Below, piece after piece: positions 1 to 9,731 of a stretch of 64,000 nt of DNA. Source of the stretch: Pycnococcus provasolii. Taxonomy: Eukaryota; Chlorophyta; Pseudoscourfieldiophyceae; Pseudoscourfieldiales. Where the stretch lies: assembly GCA_049487715.1 (NCBI GenBank), contig CP150582.1, forward strand, positions 372,001 through 436,000, written 5' to 3'. The notes under the pieces are model-generated. The model worked only from the letters and a program-made list of their open reading frames with translations, did no database searches and was not told the origin of the DNA. The position numbers were made by a program, and so were the translations under genes. How positions within the stretch are numbered: position 1 is the first letter of the stretch; the number at the start of each line of letters is the position of its first letter.

Positions 1-511
1 AGAAGAAGAGGGGCTAGCACTGCTACTACTACTCGCGATTTTCTTTTTCCACCACGGTGGAGAAGAAGTTGCTTTCGGCGTATCCTCCACCTTCGTTGGA
101 TCGACAGCCCACGCCCCCGGCGTTTCCGGTACGATGACAGTAGTTGGCGAAGGATCACTTTGCGCGTACGCCGAATCGTCATCTGCAAGTAGTGCCGGTG
201 CATCCTTTCCCCCATCGTCGTCATCCTCATCATTGTCGTCGTCGCACACGACTTGTGGCGTCACTGGCGTGGCACGCCCGCCCGATGCGAGCACTGTGAC
301 ATACTTGGTGCGACGCCGCTGATAATCATGGAGGAGCTCCTCCGCTGACGGCGACGGATTTATCATTGACGATGGATTTATCTTCGGCGAAGGATCGGCG
401 AGCTCTTCTTTTCATGAGACTGTCGTCGTCGTTTATCATATCGTCGTCGTTGTTGTCGTCCAGAGACGGATTGGCGGGCGCTTCTTCAATGATGTCGTCG
501 CCGTTTAGCAT
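1..511 (-). CDS. Acidic protein, partial (runs off the left edge)
   Basis: I do not recognise this gene. A minus-strand frame opens at ATG 511 with an Asp-rich stretch (MLNGDDIIEEAPANPSLDD) and a basic patch (MKRRARR), and it stops at 326. A second frame, open from about 366 to base 1 with no stop, continues with AEELLHDYQRRRTKYVTVLA, a run of Asp/Glu, and then Pro/Thr/Ser-rich sequence with WWKKK near the edge. The two frames overlap and look like one protein joined by a small intron or a one-base frame break near 340-370. No domain is visible. The low-complexity acidic composition suggests a disordered nuclear or cytosolic protein, but that is only a guess. The 3' end lies outside the window. 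Confidence 0.4.
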
Positions 512-785
512 GTCGTCGTCGTCCAGGGGAAGAAAATGTGAGACGCGTTTGTGCTTGAAAAAGTCAAAAAAGTGAAAACCCTAACCTTTACTACCGGGTA
601 CTCATTGAATCACACAAATTTCCCGTTGTGGTTGTATTTACAACACACGCAAAACTTTCTTCCCTCCCTCTTCAAAAACTGCACCATCTTCACTGTTGGA
701 ATCCGAATCAATGGCGCGCAAACAGACGGATTCGAGGTGGCGCGCCTGCAGATGACGCATCATCACGCATCTTTCTTCTTTCTTT
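512..785. other. Intergenic, no gene seen
   Basis: This AT-richer stretch separates the partial edge gene from the 3' end of the flavoprotein gene. I see no conserved open frame in it. Confidence 0.5.
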
Positions 786-3743
786 CTACTCAAAGTCGGG
801 CCAGCTGCTCTTTCGGTTTTCCGACACGAGCTTTAAAAACTGCCACCACCCCAGTATGTGAGCAGCAGTCCCAAAGCTCGTCGCCAAGGCGCCCATGACT
901 CCTCCAAAGCATACAGCCTCGCCAGTCATGTAAAGGCCGTCGATGCCACGAATCTTTGGTGTAAACACCGTCTCGTGCAGCTGACGGTCAAAGTGCTCTG
1001 GTGTCCACTCCAATCCGTAGCTCGCTCCCTTTGGCGCATTGATGAAATGCTCAGCCGTCAGCGGCGTGCTGATCTCGACATTCGTGATGTGCCCTTCGCA
1101 CCTTGGATAGTACTTCAGAAGGCGATCGACGAACATGGATTCGAAGCGCCCCTTCGCCTCCTTGTATGCATCCGGACGGCGGCCATGCCGCGACGGCTCG
1201 AAGTTTTCGTACCACGCATCTGGGATGCCTTCGATGAGAAGCAAGACATTAGACCTTCCTGGCATGTCCTTCCCGTACAGAGGGTCTTTCGCACTCGGGC
1301 ACGTCAGCGTCATCAAGCACTCCTTCTGCGCGAAAGGGTCGTCGTAAAAGTCAGCCATGTATGCGTCAACGTCGTACTTGTACTTTGGAAGCTCGGGAAA
1401 GCTGTGGATATTCCAGCTCTTAAGCCCAAAAGCCTCTGGTGGTCCGTCCAGAGAAATGTACGCACATATGTGGCTGTGGCTGGGCTTCAGAATGGCGTTT
1501 GTGCGATCCACGGCTGCGGCAACGTCCGGGCTCAGCTGCTCCCTCTCCAGCATCTTTTCGTACGTATTCGAAAAGCCCGCTGCTGACACCACAATCGGTG
1601 CGTGCAATTCGTCGCCATTAGACATGCGAACACCCTTGACGACGTTCCCCTCCGTCAAGATGTGATCGACCGAGGCGTTGCACAGGACGGCACCACCCAT
1701 GCGCTCAATCACTGGCATCATGGCGTACGGTATGTTGTTCGAGCCACCCGACGGGTAGTATCCGCCAAGGTCGTAGTACATCATCATCCCCGCAGCCACG
1801 AGCCAGCTCACCTGCCCCGGAGGCAAGTTCCAGTCAATCATTTGACCTGACGAGAGAAGAGCTCGCAGGCGTGGGTCCGTCACGTGCTCTTCCACAACCT
1901 CGCGCGCCGTACGGAAGGCATGTCGCTCGACGCGATTGTACAGCCAGTTCCTGACAAACCCAGGAGCGGGAAGTTTCGTCAACATCATCGCATTCGTGCC
2001 GTCAAAAAAGGATGTGGCATCACGCACCGCGCCGATGTACGACAGAATGCCCTCCTTTTCGTGCGGGAACTGCTCAATCAGGCTCTCCTCCAGGCGCTCA
2101 GCTCGTAGGTAGTGCAGACGAGGCTCGTGTTCCCACCAGTGCGCCCTCTCGACCACCTTGCGCTCCCAAGCTTCGCGCTCATCCGGCGACGCCTGAGGTG
2201 ACGGCTGCGTTGGCGACGCCGTGATGTCCTCTCCCAGATCGAAGAGGTCGTACGTCCAACCGTCCGCCTTCGTTCCCATCTTCGCAAAGCCTAGTGGGGT
2301 GGCACAGACATGTGACAGCATGCGTTGCATGAGCGGACCGCCGCCAACGTAGTGCACTCCCGAGTCGAAGACGTTGTCTCCAATCTCCGTGAAAGCGTGC
2401 GTGCATCCCCCTGGACGGTAGTGTTTTTCGAGCACAAGCACTCGTTTGCCCGCACGCGACAGCAGTGCCGCTAGGCCCATGCCACCGATTCCACTTCCCA
2501 CAACGATGGCGTCGAGTTTCTCGGGCACCCGTTTCTTGTTGTACAGCGTGGGACGGCGAGCGAGGGTGTTCTTCGAAATGCTGCTGCTACTGCTGCCGCT
2601 GCCGCCACCGCCATTTGACGTGGATGATGACGATGACGACGACGACGATGATGATGAGAAGGCTTCAGGCCAAATCCAAGGCTCGGCGAGCATGAGCGTT
2701 CCCTGAGCCACATTCGCAAGGCACCAGACGCTCGCGTGCGCATCAGAAAAAAGTCCCGCGAGCCAGGTACCCGTGAGGATGGATGCGTGCGCGAGTCCGG
2801 AACTCAGTGGCTTGACGTTCACGGCGTACGGGATTGCCATCGAGGCAAGAAAAATGAAACGTAGCAGCAGCGGGATTTCCTTCGCGCCCTGAACCTCTAC
2901 CGTGTTGTCGACGTTGACGCTCCCGCTTCCGTCGCTGCTGCTGCTGCTGCTTTGCGCTCGAAGGCTCGGAGCTACCGCCACACGGCAGGTCATGATCTCA
3001 TCCCAAGGTGACAACAGCTTGTGGTAGAACAGGTCGTGCCCACCGTAAAGGATGTGGTGCGAGGGCGTGACGGAGCTGCACACCGTGGGCGTTTTGATGT
3101 CGAAGAGGCACGATCCCCAGTCAGAATATGGCATGCGCCTGCACACATTATCGCCGGATGCAAGCACTTCACCGCCATTGCTGTTGGGGAACGCGGCACA
3201 CGGATAAGGCTCGATGAGGAACGACCAACCGGCCAACGGCGTGCCCAAAAATATGAAAGAGTACAGCGCGATGGCCCACTTGGGTGGGGGACCCTTCTTG
3301 GCGATCATGGATGTGCCAAGAAGTGCCGCCATGGGCTCAAGGCAGATGATCGCCAGCCCGAGACGCGTAACCACCCTGTTCGTGATGCTGCACGACGATA
3401 GACCTCCCACACTGGCGCTGAGCACGTCATTGTCGAGCCAGAGGAATGTATCGATCATCTGCATGGATCCAAACACGCTGAAGAACACGACGTGTCCGAG
3501 CGATCGATCATCACCTCTTTTCGTAAGTATGCCGGCTGTGGTTGCGACAAAGAGAGAAGTTGCCAATGAGACTTCCAGGCTCCAGCAGTGTAAAGGGGAT
3601 AGAGCGACGCGTTTGTGTTTGTGGTTTGTCACCGGCGCCGTGTAGTACGAAGGAGGACGATGGCGACGATGATGCAAAGCCGTGACACCACCAGTGCCAC
3701 GAGGTGCACGACATGAAACAGAAGGCAAATAGGCAGCAGCCAT
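786..3743 (-). CDS. Membrane-fused RETSAT/CRTISO-like flavoprotein oxidoreductase
   Basis: The predicted product is 985 aa. I start it at ATG 3743 (MAAAYLPSVSCRAPRGTGG): the frame is open further upstream, but this Met begins a typical Ser/Arg-rich organelle leader. Residues about 50-350 hold several hydrophobic segments (near 55-70, 80-100, 125-150, 158-178, 290-305). A Ser/Gly linker follows at 360-395. From about 405 the protein is an FAD-dependent amine-oxidase-fold enzyme with the dinucleotide motif VVGSGIGGMGLAALLSRAGK and then VLEKHYRPGGCTHAF, which is typical of all-trans-retinol 13,14-reductase and prolycopene isomerase relatives. The C-terminus has the family's second FAD contact (GLYMTGEAVCFGGVMGAL). 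In plants and algae these enzymes act on polyene lipids or carotenoids in plastid or ER membranes. The exact substrate cannot be read from sequence. The N-terminal multi-pass domain is an unusual addition. Confidence 0.8.
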   Translation of the reverse strand: MAAAYLPSVSCRAPRGTGGVTALHHRRHRPPSYYTAPVTNHKHKRVALSPLHCWSLEVSLATSLFVATTAGILTKRGDDRSLGHVVFFSVFGSMQMIDTFLWLDNDVLSASVGGLSSCSITNRVVTRLGLAIICLEPMAALLGTSMIAKKGPPPKWAIALYSFIFLGTPLAGWSFLIEPYPCAAFPNSNGGEVLASGDNVCRRMPYSDWGSCLFDIKTPTVCSSVTPSHHILYGGHDLFYHKLLSPWDEIMTCRVAVAPSLRAQSSSSSSDGSGSVNVDNTVEVQGAKEIPLLLRFIFLASMAIPYAVNVKPLSSGLAHASILTGTWLAGLFSDAHASVWCLANVAQGTLMLAEPWIWPEAFSSSSSSSSSSSSTSNGGGGSGSSSSSISKNTLARRPTLYNKKRVPEKLDAIVVGSGIGGMGLAALLSRAGKRVLVLEKHYRPGGCTHAFTEIGDNVFDSGVHYVGGGPLMQRMLSHVCATPLGFAKMGTKADGWTYDLFDLGEDITASPTQPSPQASPDEREAWERKVVERAHWWEHEPRLHYLRAERLEESLIEQFPHEKEGILSYIGAVRDATSFFDGTNAMMLTKLPAPGFVRNWLYNRVERHAFRTAREVVEEHVTDPRLRALLSSGQMIDWNLPPGQVSWLVAAGMMMYYDLGGYYPSGGSNNIPYAMMPVIERMGGAVLCNASVDHILTEGNVVKGVRMSNGDELHAPIVVSAAGFSNTYEKMLEREQLSPDVAAAVDRTNAILKPSHSHICAYISLDGPPEAFGLKSWNIHSFPELPKYKYDVDAYMADFYDDPFAQKECLMTLTCPSAKDPLYGKDMPGRSNVLLLIEGIPDAWYENFEPSRHGRRPDAYKEAKGRFESMFVDRLLKYYPRCEGHITNVEISTPLTAEHFINAPKGASYGLEWTPEHFDRQLHETVFTPKIRGIDGLYMTGEAVCFGGVMGALATSFGTAAHILGWWQFLKLVSENRKSSWPDFE

Positions 3744-4017
3744 ACTCGTTATTTTGATTTTTTTCGTCGAGGGGAATGATTTATTTTGGCAGAAATACGT
3801 GACTGTTTGTTTCCACGTCACCTCCACCTGTCCGGGGAAATTGTGCTTTTTCCCCCGTACCCGAATCCACTCCAGATCCGCAATTCCCATTCGGGGTTTG
3901 GCACATTTTTTTTCCGAACCGGGAGAAGTTCTGTGCAGTCCCGTCCAGTCCGTCTCCCTACGGTAGAATAGGTAGTACAAACTACAAAGTAACATTACTC
4001 CGGGCGTATCAGTCTTC

Positions 4018-4494
4018 TCAGGACTCGTCGCCGAACGCGCGCTTCCTCGCCTGCCGCAGCAGCTCCTCCTGCTCGTCCGCGAGCTCCTCCTCAGTCATGC
4101 CGTCCGTGTTCGGACGTGCCGCCGCGCGCTTCTCCTTGAGTTTTTTCGCCTGAGACGCCGCGTCTTTGCCTCCCTGTTGAGCAGCGCTGACGAGGTTAGG
4201 AAACTCGAGCGCACCTAGCGCTTCGTAGACGTGCTGTGGCATCATGGTTTTCTTCGACGCTTCCTCCATGTGCGTGTTTGCCTGTTCAGCAAGCAGCGTG
4301 ATGAATTCCGATGAAACGGCGTTGATGAGGTCGACGGTGGCTTGCGGGATTTTCAAATCACTCAATGCCAGCTCCTCCTCCTCCTCACCCTCCTTCTCCT
4401 CCTCCTCCTCCTCCTCACCACCACCACCACGGGCTGACAGTAGACTCTCTCTGCATATTTTGCCGACGGACGACCTCGGAAGCTGCTCCGCCAT
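4018..4494 (-). CDS. DR1: NC2-beta / Dr1-like histone-fold transcription cofactor
   Basis: The product is 158 aa from ATG 4494. It is a histone-fold protein: an N-terminal helix (LPRSSVGKICRESLL), an acidic insertion (a Glu run at about residues 25-42), the core helix AVSSEFITLLAEQANTHMEE, then KKTMMPQHVYEALGALEF. The C-terminal MTEEELADEQEELLRQARKR closely resembles the tail of plant NC2-beta, which pairs with NC2-alpha, binds TBP on promoters and represses TFIIB/TFIIA entry. NF-YB and POLE3-type subunits are alternatives, but the SSEF and EEELADEQ features favour Dr1. The Glu-rich loop inside the first part of the histone fold is longer than usual. Single exon. Confidence 0.75.
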   Translation of the reverse strand: MAEQLPRSSVGKICRESLLSARGGGGEEEEEEEKEGEEEEELALSDLKIPQATVDLINAVSSEFITLLAEQANTHMEEASKKTMMPQHVYEALGALEFPNLVSAAQQGGKDAASQAKKLKEKRAAARPNTDGMTEEELADEQEELLRQARKRAFGDES

Positions 4495-4663
4495 CGTATG
4501 GTACCGTAGCCACCACCAGCCTACCCCTGGAGAGGTACTGAATGAGAGTCGGAAATGGAGAACCAGTTTGGAGCGAGAATCACAAAAGGAAAGGACAAGG
4601 GTCCGATTATTCGGGGTTTAAGAAATGAAATGTTGGGGGTTTATTTAGATGGTCATACTAACT

Positions 4664-5836
4664 CTACAAATTATCATCTTCAGCGAAGCATCGCGTGCAT
4701 GCGCAATCAAAGCCGTGGTTCTCCTTGAGGACGCGGCGACGGTGCTTCCGGCTGAGCTTCGGATCGCAGTACGATATCGTCAGCGCCTCTCCCGGATGCA
4801 CGTCTCGGATGCAAATCACGTCGATCGACGCGTCCTCGAACGGATGACTCTGTGCTTCGCAGTTGGGCGTACAAGAGTGATTGAACTTGCTATGCAGGCG
4901 GAAGACACCGGTGCCGTCGACGCGCGTCGGCTCCTCGAGCGCCTCGAGCGCCTCGCGTCGGTCCCCGTCCTTGCCCTCCGGCCCGCAGTCGAGGAGCGCG
5001 TCGACGAGCTTCGACCTCGCGTCCCGATCGTGCGTGCTTGCGCGCAGCGCGGCGCCGTACGCATCGAACGCGCTCCGAGGACGCAGCTGCGCTTGGTTCG
5101 CGAGCACGCGCCCGAGCAGCGCTGCGTACGCCTGCGTGGAGACCCACTCGCACTCGTCTGGGGTGGCGCGCAGTTGGGCAAGCGTCTCGCGGCGGAGCAG
5201 CTCCGCATGGTGCGTCCGGAGTAGCGTGGAGGCGGGCAGGTGGTGTTCGCACAGCCCCACGATCGGTGCAGCTGAGAGGAAGGGCACGTCCTCCACGCCT
5301 TGGCGTCTTAGCGCGAGCGCGTGCGCGGCGAGCCGGAGCGCGAGCAGCGGCGCGCCGGCGACCGGCGCGAGTCTCAGTGGTAGCGCCCGGCAGAAGGCGA
5401 GCAGCCGGTCTTCTTTCTTGCCCGGACCGGGGCAGATGATGCCGTGGTGCTTGGCCGCCAGCCGTTCGCACGGCGGCGAGCAGAAGAGCGCGCCACACCC
5501 TCCCTTGCACTGCACGGCGCACGCGTGCAGTCTCGGCCAGCACTGCGCGAGCTTTGGAAGCGGGAGCTCATGCGGCGGCGGGGCGAGGCTGCGCAAGCAC
5601 CCCATGCACCTCGCGGCGTCGCACATCGGCATCGCGCATGCGGCGGCCGCCGGCTCGGTGAGCACGCGTTCGCCGGCGTGTATCGCCGCGATGCACGTCA
5701 GGCCCGCGCCCATCGTGAGCGTTTGCGCGAGCTTGACTTGCGGAGGTTGCATGAAGGATGCACCTGAGAACGAGCCACCGGACAGCGACCACGCCTCGAG
5801 CGCGGCGTGGGGGAGGGAGTGCGGCGGAGTGGCCAT
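4664..5836 (-). CDS. SET/MYND (SMYD-type) methyltransferase-like protein
   Basis: The product is 390 aa from ATG 5836. A Cys/His cluster at about residues 75-140 (CMGCLRSL, CGALFCSPPCERLAAKHHGIICPG) is a MYND-like zinc finger inserted in a split SET domain. The catalytic SET signature follows: FNHSCTPNCEA, then GEALTISYCD, and a post-SET cysteine motif FDCACTRC. This order (SET-N, MYND, SET-C, post-SET) is that of the SMYD lysine methyltransferases, which methylate histones or other proteins using S-adenosylmethionine. The substrate is unknown. Single exon; very GC-rich coding sequence with many long antisense open frames that are shadows. Confidence 0.75.
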   Translation of the reverse strand: MATPPHSLPHAALEAWSLSGGSFSGASFMQPPQVKLAQTLTMGAGLTCIAAIHAGERVLTEPAAAACAMPMCDAARCMGCLRSLAPPPHELPLPKLAQCWPRLHACAVQCKGGCGALFCSPPCERLAAKHHGIICPGPGKKEDRLLAFCRALPLRLAPVAGAPLLALRLAAHALALRRQGVEDVPFLSAAPIVGLCEHHLPASTLLRTHHAELLRRETLAQLRATPDECEWVSTQAYAALLGRVLANQAQLRPRSAFDAYGAALRASTHDRDARSKLVDALLDCGPEGKDGDRREALEALEEPTRVDGTGVFRLHSKFNHSCTPNCEAQSHPFEDASIDVICIRDVHPGEALTISYCDPKLSRKHRRRVLKENHGFDCACTRCFAEDDNL

Positions 5837-5984
5837 GGATGGCGGTGGATGTTTGGATAATGTGGATGTTTCGGATTTAGGGGGACGTTGAGGTGCACCG
5901 GACGTTCCGGGGCGATTCTAAACCCCGAATCTAAATCGCATCTCTAAATTTCCAGTTTTTTTAATCATTTTTAGGATTCTTCGT

Positions 5985-7346
5985 ATGGCGTCGTCAAAAG
6001 TGGAATCGAACAACTTTCATTTCATGCTCACCACCACCACCTCCACCAATACCAATAACAACAACAGCTCTCCTGGATGTTGGATCGCGTCGTCCCATGA
6101 TGCTCAACGTGCTCGTTCGTTTCAGACGTATGCGTATGTCGGAACGGACTCCTCACTCATATACCGCTTTGCTTTAGGACCACTCGCATCGTTCCTTGTG
6201 CGATTTTGTATACCCCGATGGGTCGCGCCGAACTGCATCACGCTCATCGGACTCGTCATCGGCTTGTCGTCGCAGATCGCCATACTTTTTACAACATGCG
6301 GTAACCTGTCAGCTGTCGCATCTGAGGTGGCTGCCAGAGATCCGTCGTGCGCACCACCGCCTTTCCTCTTCGCATATGACGCCGTCGCCTTGCTGGCGTA
6401 CCAAACGCTTGACAACATGGACGGAAAGCAAGCGCGACGCACCAAAACGAGCTCGCCGCTGGGACTCCTACTAGACCATGGATGCGACGCACTGCACGCC
6501 TCGCTAGGCGCCATCGCGGCATCTCTCGTGTTTCAGTGCACGCCGTGGGGGATGTTTGCGAAGTTCGGGGCGACCGTTCTTCCCTTCTACATGTGCACGT
6601 GGGAGGAAAGGCACACGGGAAGCTTCACGCTTCCCATAATCAACGGGCCAACGGAAGGTCTCATCGTGCTTGCATCCCTCAAGGCGCTGACGGCGTTTGT
6701 CGGGCCGACGTGGTGGACGCAGCCCGAGCCGTGGCTGAACAACCACGAGCCGAGGAACGTGCTCGTCGCTATCAGCATCACGTCCGCCACAATCACCGCC
6801 ATTGCTAGCGTTCACCGAGTCTACGCCGAAGCGTGTAAGGGGTCACTCGCGACGCTTGTCTCACGCATGGCAGATCTCATTCCCATGCTAGTCGCGCTCG
6901 CCGTGCCCGCAACGTACCTGTCACTCCTTCCCGCCGATGTGCAGCAAGGCGGTGTCGCGCACGTTCCGTGGGCGGCGACGACGGCGCTCGCCTTTGCCGC
7001 CACGGGACTGTGCATGTGCCGTCTCGTGAGCGGGCTTCTTCTCCGCCACGCGTGCGCAGACAAGCCTTTCGCGCAGACGCCGGTGGAACGCGCCATGGAG
7101 GGTGGTGCCATGTTATCGCTAGCCAGCTTCGTCGCCATCGTGCTTGGCGCATCGTGCATCGCAGGCGGCGACGTATCGCTCGCGTGGACGATGGGTGCGA
7201 CACCGGCGCTGAGTATTCTTGTGCATGTATTTTTTGGCTGTTGTGTTGTTGGGTACATTGCGATGGTTCGAGGAATCATCACAGAGGCGTGCGACGTGCT
7301 CGGCGTGAAGTTACTGCGAATACCTTATGACGCGAAACAAGAGTGA
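5985..7346 (+). CDS. Choline/ethanolamine phosphotransferase (CDP-alcohol phosphatidyltransferase)
   Basis: The product is 453 aa, single exon, from ATG 5985. The diagnostic CDP-alcohol phosphatidyltransferase motif is complete: DGKQARRTKTSSPLGLLLDH followed by GCDA, giving DGxxAR(x8)GxxxDxxxD. The protein has about eight to ten hydrophobic segments, as in EPT1/CEPT1/AAPT enzymes. These make phosphatidylethanolamine or phosphatidylcholine from diacylglycerol and CDP-ethanolamine/choline in ER or Golgi membranes (Kennedy pathway). Its length matches the family (about 390-450 aa), with a Thr/Asn-rich N-terminal extension. It converges on the methyltransferase gene with only about 40 bp between stop codons. 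Choline versus ethanolamine preference cannot be judged here. Confidence 0.88.
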   Translation: MASSKVESNNFHFMLTTTTSTNTNNNNSSPGCWIASSHDAQRARSFQTYAYVGTDSSLIYRFALGPLASFLVRFCIPRWVAPNCITLIGLVIGLSSQIAILFTTCGNLSAVASEVAARDPSCAPPPFLFAYDAVALLAYQTLDNMDGKQARRTKTSSPLGLLLDHGCDALHASLGAIAASLVFQCTPWGMFAKFGATVLPFYMCTWEERHTGSFTLPIINGPTEGLIVLASLKALTAFVGPTWWTQPEPWLNNHEPRNVLVAISITSATITAIASVHRVYAEACKGSLATLVSRMADLIPMLVALAVPATYLSLLPADVQQGGVAHVPWAATTALAFAATGLCMCRLVSGLLLRHACADKPFAQTPVERAMEGGAMLSLASFVAIVLGASCIAGGDVSLAWTMGATPALSILVHVFFGCCVVGYIAMVRGIITEACDVLGVKLLRIPYDAKQE

Positions 7347-7388
7347 AGGGACGTGTAACTTTGATGTGATTTATTTTACGCTTTGAAT

Positions 7389-9258
7389 TTACAATTTCTT
7401 CGCAAGGCTGAAGATACGAACGTCGCCAACGTGATGCTCAAGGCGACCGGGGCATCCTATCTTGTACTGCGGATGCAGAAGGTGCGGAGCCACTTCCACA
7501 ACGTGAAATGCGCGTTTGATGCGATCGAGGTACTTCGTGAATAACTTATGGTGGCCTCTATCGGTGTACGTCAAGAAGTTGAGTGTGTGCGGGCCTGACA
7601 GAGCTTCGATCGTTTTAAGCAGCTTGCCCCACGCACCTGTTTGTATTCGTGTATTAGAAATTGTTAGTGCATTGTTGATTATCCATCCTCCATAACGGTT
7701 GGTTAGAGAGGTAAGACTTGCCTGGATTTTCAAGGATATATAGGACATCAGCCGCCAACACGACGTCGGCGACACCGTCGTCTCCCACCACTTCCGCCTC
7801 CCCGTTCTCGCCCCAGCGCAGGAATTTTGCAGCGAGGGTCGGCGGTGGCACGCGACTGTCAAGGCTATTTGCGGCATGAAACTTGGCAATATTTTCGCGT
7901 AGCGCGGGAAACACGCTCCCATCACCGTCAGTGGCGAAAACGTGCGAGGCACCGAGCAATGCGGCTATGCAACTCGGAATGGCACTCGCGCCTGCGCCGA
8001 GCTCTACCACCTTCTTGCCCTTCCAGCTCCAATTCCTCCCGTGTTCGCTGCGAGCGAGCCTCGGGTGCTGCGCGCAGAGCACGCTCGGCGGATGGGTGAG
8101 AAGATCGGCGAGAACGACTCCGGCGTCCCAAGTAGTCAACCCCGTCGCGTGGCCATCCACGAGCCCACCCTCCTCGAAGTTTGAGTCGTACTTAGCGTCC
8201 GCCATTCGATCGCTCTCCTGCGCGACGGTAAACGCAAGCTTGATCATTGGCATGTTCACGACACGCTCCTTCGCGCGCATCCGCGCCGCGAGCGCCCAGA
8301 CGTTGCGCGGATCGGTTTCGGCAAGCAGCGTGACGTCGTCAATGGCTGGTAGGAGTCCGTCCACCGTATGTGATGCGGTTGCGATTGCCGCCGCCTGCAG
8401 TGCCGTGGCAGCTGCAAGCAACGCCGCCTCCTGCTCTGCGGTATTTCTTTTGCGAACATCGCCTCCAAACTCGCCCGGGTTCATCCTACTCAGGAAAGCT
8501 GTGAGCAAGTTGAGGTACTCCGGCGTTGATGGGTCTTGCATAGCGATAGCAGATGTTGCAGCTGCGGCTGCTACGACAGCCGCTGCTTGCTGCACATCGC
8601 CTTGATTGGTCACCTGCTGCGCGGCGATGGCAGCCGCGGCTGCGACAGCTGCCGCCTGCTGCACATCGCCTTGGTTCACCTCCTGCGCGGCGACTGCAGC
8701 CGCGGCTGCGACAGCCGCCGCCTGCTGCACATCGCCTTGGTTCGCCTCCTGCGCGGCGACGGCAGCTGCGGCTGCGATAGTTGCCGCCTGCTGCACATCG
8801 CCTTGGTTCGCCTCCTGCGCGGCGACGGCAGCTGCGGCTGCGACAGCCGCCGCCTGCTGCACATCGCCTTGGCTCGCCTCCTGCGCGGCGACGGCAGCTG
8901 CGGCTGCGATAGTTGCCGCCTGCTGCACATCGCCTTGACTCGCCTCCTGCGCGGCGACGGCAGCCGCGGCTGCGATAGTTGCCGCCTGCTGCACATCGCC
9001 TTGGTTCACCTCCTGCGCGGCGACGGCAGCTGCGGCTGCGATAGTTGCTGCGTGGTGAATCTGCCTAGCGTCGATATCGAGGTCGAGGTCGAGGTCGAGG
9101 TCCTCACCGAGTATGTCCGACTCCAAGGCCTCCAAGTCTGTCTCTGGTAAATGTATCCCCCTGGAATTAACATCGGCATCCACTAGTGTCGCATTTACAT
9201 TTAAGGCGACGACAAAATTATCATGTAAATCTAAATCCAAATCCAAATCCAAAGGCAC
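7389..9258 (-). CDS. METTL21-like methyltransferase with long Ala-rich repeat extension (2 exons)
   Basis: Exon 1 is 9258-7722 and exon 2 is 7636-7389. Spliced length is 1785 nt (594 aa). The C-terminal half is a seven-beta-strand methyltransferase of the METTL21/family-16 type: SAM motif VELGAGASAIPSCIAALLGA, FATDGDGSVF, and post-motif DVVLAADVLYILENPGAWGK, which spans the splice. Such enzymes usually trimethylate lysines of chaperones or elongation factors. The N-terminus (residues about 1-240) is unlike the family: it has Leu-Asp repeats, then seven 22-residue units and a partial eighth, rich in Ala (units like QAATIAAAAAVAAQ-EANQGDVQ). The intron begins GC, not GT; frame continuity and a CACTAAC branch-like site support it. 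The repeat-domain function is unknown. Confidence 0.78.
7637..7721 (-). other. GC-AG intron in the methyltransferase gene
   Basis: This intron is 85 nt. The donor is CCAG|GCAAGTCT and the acceptor is ACAAACAG|GTGCG. Removing it joins ENP to GAWGKLL in frame. The first half aligns with the intron at 19770-19849. Confidence 0.8.
8535..9054 (-). repeat. Coding 66-bp tandem repeat (22-aa Ala-rich units)
   Basis: There are seven near-identical 66-bp units plus a diverged eighth inside exon 1 of the methyltransferase gene. Each encodes a 22-residue unit with an alanine block and a polar QGDVQ corner. One unit has an extra residue (QQVTNQGDVQ). Variation is mainly in Val/Asn/Ser after QE and TI versus AV. 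Confidence 0.9.
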
Positions 9259-9731
9259 AAGAATACGACTACAAGACGTATTGACAGCACTGCAGGTGCA
9301 GATGCAGATGCTGCTAAGAAAGAAACATCTAGTGGTAAGCCTAATGGAGCTCTTACAGGCTCATGATCATGACCCTGTGGAGAGAGACCGTTATTATGAG
9401 CATTGTCGTCCATGATATGACGTTTTGAAAATGACATTCATGGGTTGCTTTTTTTATCCACAAGGAGAAAAGGAAAAGCACAAAGGGGGAGGAGCGGCGC
9501 CTCTCAAGGAAACCTTGGAGAAAATACGTTACTTGTATGGACAAGGACGGCTCCCCCTTTGTATGGAGAAATTAGGTCGGGGTCGGGGATTCCCGGGTAG
9601 TTGTCTGGGTAGTAGGGGTTCGAGTTCGAGTTAGGGGTTAGGGGTTAGGGGTTCGAGTTACCCTTAGGGGTTCGCGTTGGCGTCATCGTGCGTCCGGGAC
9701 TAGTTATAACCTCTAGGTATAGCCATGTCCA
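9259..9731. other. Intergenic with telomere-like repeats
   Basis: This is the divergent promoter space between the methyltransferase and F-box/RCC1 genes. Bases 9631-9651 hold three TTAGGGG units, flanked by CGAGTTCGAG-type repeats and another TTAGGGG near 9664. No coding frame is convincing. Confidence 0.6.
9631..9651 (+). repeat. Interstitial telomere-like array (TTAGGGG)3
   Basis: Three tandem TTAGGGG units are visible directly. Similar short TTAGGG tracts occur at 46048 (reverse orientation) and 51484. Confidence 0.85.

Noticed and set aside
4649-5891. Long plus-strand and minus-strand alternative frames over the SET gene
   Set aside because: They are GC-rich shadow frames with Arg/Ser/Ala bias and no motifs.
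8536-9150. Plus-strand open frame with repeated CDSCRLLHIALVRLLRGDGS-like units
   Set aside because: It is the antisense of the Ala-rich repeats in the methyltransferase gene, which has a supported splice and a recognisable domain.
9631-9651. Chromosome end
   Set aside because: The tract has only three units and ordinary genes lie on both sides, so it is interstitial.
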